A DNA stretch of 64,000 nt. It comes from Paramacrobiotus metropolitanus. Its lineage: Eukaryota > Tardigrada > Eutardigrada > Parachela > Macrobiotidae. The DNA is taken from the NCBI RefSeq assembly GCF_019649055.1, contig NW_026570372.1:209287-273286 (forward strand), in the 5' to 3' direction. A program made the position numbers and the translations under genes. Below the pieces are notes generated by a model. It was not told where the DNA came from, did not search any database, and was given only the letters and a program-made list of their open reading frames with translations. Below are positions 12,340-22,743 of the stretch, one piece after another. Within the stretch, counting starts at the first letter, position 1. Every line of letters begins with the position of its first letter.

Positions 12340-12948
12340 TTCGTTGCTTGCTACGGGTAACGGGTGTTGCTGAACGGTGAGATGCTCAATCAGCATTCAT
12401 CGCCAATTTCCCTCGCAATTACAGGCAAGCTGTCAGATTTTCGAAAACTAAAGTACCCGGTAGACTGCACAGACTGCATTCGTTACTTACAATTTTCTCC
12501 GAACATTCGAAACGGCAGCACCGTGAGTCCGTGACTCCGTGAGGCGTGAGCAGACGGCTGTATTTGAGAAACTGCCATACGAGGGAGGTTGAGTTTGGAG
12601 CCGCGTAAACACCACTGGCCGAAAAAGAAAGCCGAAGTTGCAAAGTTGAGCAAACTGCATTTTCTGCAAAGCAGTCAAACATCAAACAAACCTGCAGCGA
12701 ATTCATTCGAGCGCGAGCAGGTTTTAGGAGCACTAGCTAGGCTAATTTTTTAGCTGTTTCTTTCTATTTTGTTACCTTTATTATTTCGGTCGCAGGAGCT
12801 GCACATTGCGCTCTTCCCTTGGCCATTAATAACTATAACTATTTATTACTGAGAACCGTTTATTGCCTGTCGTTTCACGGTTCCAGTGTTTGGTCGTTAG
12901 AATTGATTGGCATTTCACTGCATTTGTGACTGACGTTGTCGTTTGAGG
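12340..12948. promoter_or_regulatory. Shared divergent promoter region of SMYD-A and the Kelch gene
   Basis: The 609 bp between two outward-facing start codons must contain both promoters and 5' UTRs. No obvious TATA box was identified. Overlapping - strand open frames (12419-12733) show no conserved domain and may be untranslated leader or chance. Confidence 0.4.
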
Positions 12949-15633
12949 ATGGCAGCAGACGGGAATGGTGAGGAGCACCAGAAATGTGGAACGGACAGTT
13001 CGACGCGTGTATCGGTGGCCATCGTGGATTTTCGTCGCGAACTGCAGAACCTGCGAACATCGGATATATTGTGCGATGTGGTGCTGAAGGGTGCAGAAGA
13101 CGGCTGTTTAGGGATCCCTTGTCACCGCAACATCCTCAGTCTCCACAGCTCATATTTTCGATCCATGTTTTTATCGGGAATGAAGGAATCCACAGAGAAA
13201 GTCATACAGATGCGCAACATCTCCACCAGTGATCTGTCCGAGTGAGTTTTGTAATTAGTTGTACAACGTATAAGAACTTGCATGATTTCTGAATTTCCTG
13301 GTTAGCGAGCGCCGCGCTATACAATTATTACGCACACTGTTCACAGTGTACACAGGGGCTAGAGCGAACAGACTACATTTTTTATCTGGACAAACGTCTC
13401 GCGCATCGGGAAAGTGTTTCTTTTACATGAAATACTATAATTTTTTTCTAGTACTAAGTTTGTACTTGTTCCGTAATTCTTATTAAAGGTATCAATTCTA
13501 CGTTTCGCGATTTCTGGCAAAATTAGTAGGCGGTTGTGTTCCGTTTGGTAGATCCAGTCTAGTACAGTACCTTCCTGTGTATTCCGCAGATTAGTCGACT
13601 ACTGTTACATGGCCGACCTTCTTATCACTGAAAGCAACGTGCAGTCCTTGCTGATCGCTGCTTCGTTTCTGGACATTCCTGCCGTCGTGAAGGCCTGCTG
13701 GAAATTTATGGAAGATCATATGCACATCAAGAACTGTCTCATGCTCTATTGTTTCGCCAGTGCCGAGGCGCCCAAGAATCCTGCGATGGCCGACGCAGCC
13801 AAGGCTTTTGTTGTCAAACACTTTGTCGGCATTTCAGGGGAACCAGAATTCTTAGAACTGCCAAAAAATACGGTATGATGTGCTGTTTACTCTATTTTTT
13901 CGCTGTAGTTAAGTACACGCTATGCCTATCAAAAACGGACACAATATTATTATACATGAATTTTATACTTCGTATATGAAATTAACATATTTAATTATGT
14001 TGATAACATGCATGATACATACGATTATATTGGTGCTTATATTTCGTGGTTTACTGGTAGATTATCGACCTGATTCGCTCCGATGATTTGTATGTGACGC
14101 GCGAAGATGATGTATTGCTCGCTGTACTTCGGTGGCTGCATCACGATTTAGGGCAGCGACGAAAGGAGTTTTGGGAGATTTTGCGGTACATTCGGTCGTC
14201 GTATCTCGGCCCCCAGGGCAGCGACGATTACTTGCTGGCCTGCATTAACGCTTTCATTGATTATTCTGGCGCGGAAAGACGTGTGCATCCGTCAGAATAC
14301 ATCAACGCTTTGCCGGGATGTATCAACGAGACATTCTCCCGGCACGCCGCAAGAAAATATTATGGTGAGGACCGTGGGGTTGCCGTAATGTGCCTTTCTA
14401 CCGCATCCTGAAAAGCATCCAGGGATGACAAATTTTACAGACATTCGTACTTTAATGTTTTTGACATTGGGAACGATTTGGGTGTGGTGTCTCGTTTGTA
14501 AAGTCATATGAAAGCGTATCAAATGCCTAAACCGTCGAAGTATACGATTCTGATGGTTGTTTTAGGCGTCGAGAACATTATCATTTGTGCCGGCGGTCAT
14601 CGTGATGGGACCTGGACATCCCTGCTGGACAGCGTGGAATGCTTCAACCCACGAACGTCAAGATGGAAACAACTGGCACCATTACCGTTCAGCGTCGCCA
14701 AAGGAAGCTTGGTGATCATTAAGAACGACGTGTTCCTGTGCGGCGGAATTATCGGTCAGAACGACACGGATGTGACGCCGCGGACGATTCGCTGTAGTCT
14801 TAACAATGCCCTTGCTAGCTGGAGTGATGTGGCACCGATGCAGACCGGTCGAGGCGATGTCGGATGTGCCTCGGTTGGTGATCGTATTTATGCCATTGGT
14901 GGTCATGGCAGGGATAGCCACACGCTAGCCACCGTGGAACGCTACGACGTGGTCGCCAACCGGTGGACGTACGTGGCATCTTTACCGACGCCCTTGGAAA
15001 AGTGCGCAGTCGTTAGTTTTGACGGGCGGCTGTACACCTTTGGAGGTTGTAAGTCGAACACCAGTAGCGCAATTGATTCTGCATTCTGTTACGACCCGAA
15101 AGCCAATATCTGGAGTGAACTGCCCAAGATACCGACGGCACGGTATCGCGCTTCGGTTTGCGTTGGATCCGACCAATGGATTTACGTTATTGGTACAAGA
15201 TATCAGTAACATGTTCATTTTATTGAACCGGCAAAGGAAATTTCGCTTGCTTCTCAGGTGGACGCGGCTCCTGGGGCGGTTTAAGCTGTGTAGAGGCTTT
15301 TAATCCGAGGACTAACCAGTGGATCAAGAAACGTAAGTTTATGTGTCAGATTGCGTGCGACCTTCACTAGATTGTAATACTACAGTATATCAGGAGTTTT
15401 CACTTGCAGGTGACATGAGTCGTAAACTGAGTTCCGTCGGAACTTGTTGCATCGGCGACAAACTGTATGCTCTGGGTGGCTTCAACGCATCTGGTGAAAC
15501 GTCCGTCGAAGTGTACGACGTATTTTTGGACACATGGACGACCATTGAAAGTCGGTTGCCGAATGGAAAATGGGCTTTTGGCTGTGGTGTAATCGAAATC
15601 GCCAAAGATCGCATACAAGAGTTTTATGTGTAA
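12949..15633 (+). CDS. BTB-BACK-Kelch protein (KLHL family), probable CUL3 adaptor
   Basis: Six exons: 12949-13241, 13590-13872, 14061-14364, 14566-15192, 15258-15332, 15410-15633 (1806 nt, 601 aa, the usual KLHL length). The start is the ATG at 12949, just upstream of the BTB domain. Residues about 25-130 form the BTB domain (LRTSDILCDVVLKG, HRNILSLHSSYFRSMFLSGM). About 135-260 form BACK (YLGPQGSDDYLL). From about 294 six Kelch blades follow, with repeated GG and Y/W spacing (ICAGGH, FLCGG, YAIGGH, YTFGG, YVIGG, YALGG). KLHL proteins bring substrates to cullin-3 ubiquitin ligases, using BTB/BACK for CUL3 and the Kelch propeller for the substrate. The substrate cannot be told from sequence. 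It is divergent to SMYD-A and convergent to the UGT gene. Confidence 0.95.
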
Positions 15634-16181
15634 GATGACCAACTGTTGAGCCAGACCAATGTTTTGCCGCTCCCGAAAGCGTATGGTTTTTCTTATATAG
15701 TTATTTTTTAAAGTTTTTCTGTACGGAGAGGTGGAAATGCGACTTTTAAACGTTCGTGCCTCAATTTATTATGCTCACCTTTTGGTGGCTAGAATTATTG
15801 CTGTACTGCTTGCCTTTCAATGCCACGTTTTTCCATTTTAGGGAAGCTTAGTACTGAATAAAAATTGAGGCGTGGTTGATGTAAGCATTCCCGAGATGCT
15901 GGTGGGTTTATAGAGGATTGCAGTGCCATGCTGAGTATAATCTGGCAATCTGTGCTATTTACTGCCATTAATGTACACATCGGGCTAGACGGCGCAATCT
16001 TTTCTTAATGTGATTTGATTTCTGCCGCACAGATTGTTTATCCAAACACGTTAAGACAATATGTTGAAATAGTGAGCTGAAGGGTGCATACTATGTAGTT
16101 GGACGTGCACCCTGCACATTAAAAATCCGCGAGTGTTATAATGCGCTAGATGGTATAATGCGCTGGTCTTTACTCGGAATT
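15634..16181. other. Intergenic 3' region between convergent Kelch and UGT genes
   Basis: Holds a + strand AATAAA at 15857-15862, a likely Kelch-gene polyadenylation signal about 225 nt after the stop. A - strand AATAAA (TTTATT at 15765-15770) could serve the UGT gene, in which case the two 3' UTRs overlap. No coding sequence seen. Confidence 0.5.
15857..15862 (+). terminator. Probable polyadenylation signal AATAAA (Kelch gene)
   Basis: First canonical AATAAA after the Kelch stop codon at 15633, in an AT-rich context. Confidence 0.5.
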
Positions 16182-17591
16182 TTAAGCAATTTCATCGAAT
16201 TGACAGAGTTTTGCAAAGTCGTTAGCCGAAGTTCCTCCTGGCGCCAGTGCCGCGTCCATCTCATTTTTCCAACGGGTGGCCGCGTTACCATACCGATTTC
16301 CCGCGTTGCTAGCATCATTAAACCCAGCCACCTTGGCTATGGTGTCCGCAATCTCATCGGCCGGTACAATACGCTTCGGTTGCGATCCAGTTCCTTCCAC
16401 CAATTCCGCCATGCCGGCTTGTACTAGCCAGCGTCCGTTAATCAGTTGATCAGCAAACATGGGCCACGACACAACGGGAATTCCGTTGGACACCGTTTCT
16501 AGCAAACTGTTCCAGCCACAGTGGCTAATGATAACCGCCGTTGCCGGATGGGCCAGGATGACCTTTTGCGGTGCCCATGGCAGAATCAGAAACTGACCAC
16601 CGTCGTTGTCCAACTGCGCTGCAATTTTTGATCGGATCTTCTCAGGCAGGCAGTGATGTTTTCTATCTCGAAGCGACCAGATGAACGGTTTGTTCAGTTT
16701 AAGCAGAGCTTGCGCCAATTCTGTAATTTGCTCATCAGCCGGTATCGCCACGCTCCCAAAGGTGATGTACACAACCGAACGCTGTTCTTTTCCGCTCAGC
16801 CAATCATGCACTTTTTTCGTTAATACTAAATTTTCTCCGGAAACCTTTCCGCTCGTCTGCGGCACCAACGGGCCCACCAGAAAATGGGGAAAATGTTTCG
16901 TAACTGGATGCTGCTGTAGCAGTTGTAAATCCGCTTTATCCACCGTTTCACAGCTGTTGTGGATCATTCCCAAGGTGTAAGGAAATATCTTGCGAATCGG
17001 ACCGAATAACATTGCAAAGGGCATCGAGACTTCCACCGGCGGGTCACCCGGTTCGGGAATGATATGGAAGGGGTCCATCTTGTCGAACGGAACAATTGTT
17101 GACTCATCGGTGATTAGATCAAAATACCGGATCAACCATAACGCGGAAGTGTTGAAGATATAAAACGGAATGGCGCGTTCCCGGCAGATCTGCAACGGTT
17201 CGGCTAAGAAGATTTCCGAAATGATGACATCCACGGGTTCACAGTTAACAGCGTTACGATCGCCAGTTCCATCGGGAAGTGGAACTTTCAGCAATAGATT
17301 TTTCACGGCCGGTAGCACGCTCTCGAAGATCAACGCAAATGCTTTTTGGTCGTCTATGGGATTGTCGGTTTCGCCGAAAGCGATGGGCTCGTCATCGATC
17401 GGCAGAAGCTTGATGTTCTCCGCTGATTCATCACCGAAAAGCTCTTTCTTAATCATTTCCTCCATTTTGGATCGAGAAACGGCAAACGTTACCGTATGGT
17501 GTTTGGCTACTTTCCGAGCAAATTCCAGCAGAGGGATAATGTGTCCAAAAGCCGGGAAACTGAGGAATAGTACATGCTTTTTGGCTGACAT
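16182..17591 (-). CDS. UDP-glycosyltransferase (GT1) with plant/bacteria-style PSPG box, intronless
   Basis: One uninterrupted 469-aa frame. The N-terminus carries the acceptor-side catalytic His (FLSFPAFGHIIPLLEF, His17). The C-terminal donor box reads WAPQKVILAHPATAVIISHC then GWNSLLETVSNGIPVVSW and FADQLINGR, a near-complete plant PSPG signature (W.PQ, HCGWNS..E, G.P...W, DQ..N). Animal UGTs normally read HGG or HAG at this place, and carry an N-terminal signal peptide and a C-terminal membrane anchor. This protein shows neither, so it should be cytosolic. Family members transfer sugar from UDP-sugar to small hydrophobic molecules; the final Gln of the box usually goes with UDP-glucose. 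The usual Asp partner of the His may be Glu here (ISEIF). It is the only intronless full-length gene in the window, which raises possible horizontal transfer or retroposition. Confidence 0.93.
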   Translation of the reverse strand: MSAKKHVLFLSFPAFGHIIPLLEFARKVAKHHTVTFAVSRSKMEEMIKKELFGDESAENIKLLPIDDEPIAFGETDNPIDDQKAFALIFESVLPAVKNLLLKVPLPDGTGDRNAVNCEPVDVIISEIFLAEPLQICRERAIPFYIFNTSALWLIRYFDLITDESTIVPFDKMDPFHIIPEPGDPPVEVSMPFAMLFGPIRKIFPYTLGMIHNSCETVDKADLQLLQQHPVTKHFPHFLVGPLVPQTSGKVSGENLVLTKKVHDWLSGKEQRSVVYITFGSVAIPADEQITELAQALLKLNKPFIWSLRDRKHHCLPEKIRSKIAAQLDNDGGQFLILPWAPQKVILAHPATAVIISHCGWNSLLETVSNGIPVVSWPMFADQLINGRWLVQAGMAELVEGTGSQPKRIVPADEIADTIAKVAGFNDASNAGNRYGNAATRWKNEMDAALAPGGTSANDFAKLCQFDEIA

Positions 17592-18369
17592 TTTTACCGG
17601 TATTATTGGAAAGACTTTCCCCGTACGCGTTATCCTGACAAAGCAGCAAACAATGTGTGTACCAAATTCTGTTAGAATCCTTTAACAACTGTTGGTCTGC
17701 TGGTTTATTTAAAGAACGGTTAACCGAAACGGTCGTCTAGCTGTGCTATCGGAAAGCGGCGTAACTGTTATCTGGTAAACGCATTCACAGAAGTGAAACC
17801 TAATAACTGAAGTCTGTAATAGCATAATACAGTAAATTATCACACACGTTAAAGAATTTTAAACTGATGCCGGCTGCATTTCTTTTCATCAGAAACGTTT
17901 CTTGGCTACATGCACGAACTAGGCCATCCTGCTGATAACGTCTTCTCGTGATTACACGTGCCGGTAATACGTTTAGCATCTCGAGGTTGCCACGTTTCGT
18001 ACTGGGTATAAATTATATACGTACTAATAAAACAACGACACTGCTGTACTGAAAAGAATGCCGATAAACATGTCGCGCTAATTTATTAAAACCTGCTCAT
18101 ACTAAATTTGTTTTAAGCAAAATGGTTCACAGTCACATTTTATAATTCTATATAACGATCAAGCAGAACGCTGATGTATAGTTCGTCAAAACAGTACTGT
18201 TTAACATTCATATTAGTGACAAAATATCGGTAAAATGACATCTCTTATCTTTATACTGGACGAAACGTAACTCGTGATCATTTGTATTGGTTCAAAATTA
18301 TTGTAAGAGCAACGTAAACTCTTGCATAGGTGTCAACAAAAAGAGGAAACAATAACATCCACAAACGCA
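17592..18369. other. Spacer: UGT promoter side and SMYD-B 3' flank
   Basis: AT-rich, no coding sequence or RNA gene recognised. It must contain the UGT promoter (transcribed leftward) and the SMYD-B 3' UTR. Confidence 0.4.
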
Positions 18370-20616
18370 TCAATCCTTTATACCAACAACTCTGATGTTA
18401 TCCTTGATCACGGCTGTGCGAGCAGCAGTAGTTTTAGTCAGCAGCGAGTCTTCCCCGCACAGTTTCCCGTAAATGTCCAACGCCTCCTCAGCCCAACTGA
18501 ACATGTCGCGGGCCAATGACAGTATCTCCGAGCGGGGACGGAGATTTTTGCGGAAAACCACAAAAAGACCATTCTCAGAGAATGTCGCAGCGCTGATCAA
18601 GCAGTGCGCCCGCCAAATGTGGTAACGCGGGAAAATTGTACTGCAATGTGTATACCTTATAAGCTCATTATACCAAACTAAAGCAAACGGATGTTGGATG
18701 GGTAATTTATACTTGAAACAACATTCGTACAACTTGATACATATGCAACTGATATACTACATACTTATTATTTATACTTGATACAACATTTACATTCGTT
18801 AGCTTTCTTACCGCACGCACGGAATCATCCCATGAAGAAGTTCCCAGTCTTTCTCATACTGTTGTTTCTTTATAATCTGCTGAAATCCACATACAAAGCG
18901 CAGATGAGCGTCCGCATGCAAAATCCCGGCGTCGTCAATCGCCCGCAATAGCAACCACCTGGCATTGTCGGCTGCGGTTTCAGCAGTATATGGGATACTT
19001 TGCCAGAAGAAGTCATACTTTTCCATGCAGTAGCGGAACTTCTTTAACTGATTAGCATTAACGGCACCACATTGTTCACAGGGCTCAAGAGCGCGGGAAT
19101 TGCTGGGGATCCGCGCAACACACCCTGCTGTGATGCATTTTAACGGATTTATTTCCGCTTCCTGAAACAAAACAAACTGTAAGCAGTACAGTCTCCCCTA
19201 TACCTGTATTGAGTAACACGTCAGTTTATAAAGGTTGTAACATGTAACAGGTCCTTTTCTGTTCAGTCCCATCTAGTAGCATTGTTAAAGTAAACGGAAG
19301 GTGCTAAAAAACCAAGAGAACATCGTGGCAAGCATGGTCTAACAACATTATTTTTACTTACAAATGCTGCTGTACATTTGCGACACTTGCATGGGCGACT
19401 TCCGTTATTCATTTGAAAGAGTGCTCGGCGTTCGGTTTTTGTGTAGTGGAAATAGCGATGCAATTGCTCCGAGTATCGCAGCTGCAATAACAGTCTTGAT
19501 GTGGAAAAATTCACACCCTCGCCAATCGTTACATTATACTTGCGTAACAGCTCATAATACTGTACATCTTGAAGTCCGGTATAGTCAGCAATGTCAGCAG
19601 TGGCCCAGAGAAACAGTCGCCTGCCTTGAAAGTGCGGGGTCACGTTGCTATCCCAGCATACCGCCTCCATGCTCTTCAGTGAAACGTGCGGGAATAACGC
19701 TCGTCCAATCTGGTATTCCATCACACCTTGTCCGGGAACACGATAGCCTTGGTCATGGAGAATGGCAATGCAGTCGTACACGTTGGGAAATAAGGGCGGA
19801 ATGTACTGCGCCACCAGCTGCGTATACACTGGGCACAATTCGCGAAATCTAGAGTACGCAAAAACCACTACAGTTATTGCTAGAACATACGATTTTGTTC
19901 GATAAATTTTTATTATAGTACAAAAACGCACGCATCGCTCAGTGCATCCAACGCGTGCGGCTCCGGGAAGGAACCGAATATCTCATGCGGTGATTTATTT
20001 TCCAGTCCAGGTAGCGTTTCCGCCACGCCGAGCTGTTAAAAGCAAACCATCCGTAGCACGCCGTATGTAAAAGGCTCTTCGGTTGCAAGAAAAAGCTTGA
20101 CAGACCTTGACCTTTGTCATAATCTTGGCCATCAGAATGGCACTCGAACTGGCAGATATCAACGGACCATCAGTAGCTACTCGTTCGACACAAGTCTCGC
20201 ACTTATGCGTATGCATCAAGTCTTTAATCCGATGGGCTACATCTTTCAGGACGCTACACTCTCGCTTGTGTTCTTTCTTCCAATCCACATTCTAACCAGA
20301 AAATGAAATTACTTGCAAGGTGCCGTGATTATTCATATTAGAGAAAGTGAGAAACCACCTCATGAGTACCCTTTGCGAGACGTACCTGGCACTTTTTTCC
20401 GCAATAGCGATGCAATTTGCAGCCGGTGCAGGTGAACAATTCCTTCGGTTCACTCCAGCAATAAGCACAGGTCATTTCGTAATGCTGCCATTGTAGACAC
20501 CACACCCAGGGATCACAAGTCAGGATTAGATCGCCGGTCTTAATTAGAGAACGCGGGGTTGAATGGGCCACGGCTTGCTCCGAGTGGTTCGAATTTGCTG
20601 ACGTGCCAGACGGCAT
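18370..20616 (-). CDS. SMYD-like MYND/SET protein B, probably catalytically inactive (paralog of A)
   Basis: Seven exons: 20616-20386, 20291-20106, 20032-19932, 19848-19566, 19481-19362, 19161-18812, 18640-18370 (1542 nt, 513 aa). The first five exons have exactly the lengths of paralog A (231, 186, 101, 283, 120 nt) and all six introns sit at the same positions and phases. MYND Cys are intact (CAYCWSEPKELFTCTGCK, YCGKKC, then EHKREC in exon 2). The post-SET cluster reads CKCRKC and the C-terminal domain FPRYHIWRAHCLISAATFSE. The NHSC.PN position reads MEAVCWDSNV, so this copy also lacks the SET catalytic motif. Intron 4 (19565-19482, 84 nt) has no stop in frame, so its retention would add 28 residues. 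Protein A and B differ throughout, so the duplication is not recent. Confidence 0.88.
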
Positions 20617-22743
20617 TTTACCACTTGGTGACCTTTTTCGATGATTGTCGGTGGCAGTCGTAGCAAAGATTTCTGAGCTTACCTACGCAAAACAAACACA
20701 GCTAACTAACGTACCAAGAAATGCTAGCGGTTAAAAGCTTGCATGAATACGTGTTAACTATGCACGTCAGCTTTCCTACGCTGAGTTTTTGAAATCTAAT
20801 GCAACGCACAATTGATCTAGCTGGGAAGCCGGGTGCAAGAAGACGCAGTTACATAATTCATAGATCATGGTCCTATTGTTACCGCGCAAATACAATCAAT
20901 ATTGATACGATATACCGGACTTGAAATCCTGGCTCGCAATTAGTGGCCGCACCTATGACGAGCGCATTATTGATACTTATGTAATCGTACTCTGTGTGTT
21001 AATAACTTAATAGTTAATAGGATTTCATTGCAAACAGTCCATTCCTTGTATGTATTATGTATATAAGGACTTGAAGAAGAGTATTATAGATCATATTTAT
21101 GGCTCACAGTTTAATTATAAAAAGTATGTAAATATTTAAGTGTCTCAGACATACGGCGTCATACGTTACAGAGAAGCTCGATTAGAAATTCGTCTCGCAT
21201 TTGCGTAATGTCAGTTGGTCACAGAAACACCAAAGCCAACTCGTTCCCGGTATATTACTCATACGCTTTAATATAAGTGCATACTTCTTTGAAAACAAAT
21301 AGATTTATGAAGTATTTAAGCATCCTTCCCCTCGGACATGCTACGCTCGAGCAGCATTTCTATTACTGTAAAATCCCTTTGAATTTCGCTGGCTACATAT
21401 TCACTTGATGAGCCGATGCAAGTTTGTTTACCGATGGTATAAACACACAGCTAATACAGTTACTGAAGCAATGGAGGTTTTTCCTTATATGTATTTTCAT
21501 TGTATAAATTGTCAGTAGCAATTATGCGTTTCCCAAGATAGAACCGAACTACATATATAACAGCATTATACGCGACCTTACTATTTTCCAGTACCTTTTA
21601 GCACTTTGGCGTAATAATCATTTCCGATCAGCCGAGCGGATGACCTCACTACGGCGCGCCATGCAGGCAGGATGTAATCGCGCCGGTATTGTGAAGCAGC
21701 TCCTTTGCAACTCTCGGCGCCTGCGCTATTTTAAGTTCAAATCTAATTAACTCCTTTCACACCACACCATATGACGTTTACCGCATGCATGGCGGTAATG
21801 AATGCGGTCGCGGTCAAGACATTTAGGTCGACGGGTATTAACATCGATCCTCCTCCAACGGCTAAACAAAACCGTGTCGTAGGACCTAAATCTGCATAAT
21901 TAACTGACGCACCTATAGGAAGCGCTTAACCAACTTATTTTCTCGTCCTTTGCCTTCCATTTTACGCAACCGGCATGCACTGCGCGAGGGGACGTCACAC
22001 TACTGTATACAAACAAACGCTCGTAAATTGTTACACTGGCGATTACGGCACACGCCTGTGTATAAATAAAACAAAACCGCTGAATCAGGTCATCAGTGGT
22101 TTTGTGGTGAATACGCTCGGACTGCTCCCAGCCCTTCTTCCCTACTGTGCGCCGTTCGCTCACGTGAATATCCCGCACGCCCACCACCTAATACCCCCCG
22201 AACACCGTACGCCGTTGTTACCGGAATTCGCGCCATTCAGCGACGCGAGAACAAAAGTATACCACTAGTTTTATTCCCAGAAGGATCATCACGTACCGCG
22301 CTTCCTGCCCGACAACAAGAGGCCAAAAGGGAATAAAACGCGGGATCACGTTGCAGTTGTATGAATACATATATACATCGCTCTCTCCCAGTGTGTGTGC
22401 TTGACTGGATTGACTTTGACGCATTCAACCGGAGCCGGCTAATTTGATTTTGCGACAGAGTATATAATTGACGGGGTTTTGTCAGCAATCGGCTGTGTGG
22501 CCGTTGAACACCTATGTAAGCCGGTATTAATAATACGCCTGTTGTGCTGTTTTCCCTCTGCCGCCCCATTACATCCACTGACGTACGTTGTACGCCTGCA
22601 GCGAGTGAAAGTGCCCGTTGTGGTTACAAATATTAAACCAATCCGCTTTTCTTCGCCGGGTCACAGTTGTCTCCTGTTTTCGCTCCCAAGGTTCATCGCA
22701 CTGTAGTTATTCCACTGTGTTATTATCTGCAAAGGATTTGATC
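20617..22743. other. Long spacer upstream of SMYD-B and the DH31-like gene
   Basis: Both flanking genes point away, so promoters of both should lie here. No exon with protein similarity found. The segment 21975-22268 is open on the + strand but has no recognisable character. A more GC-rich stretch lies at about 21630-21720. Confidence 0.4.
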
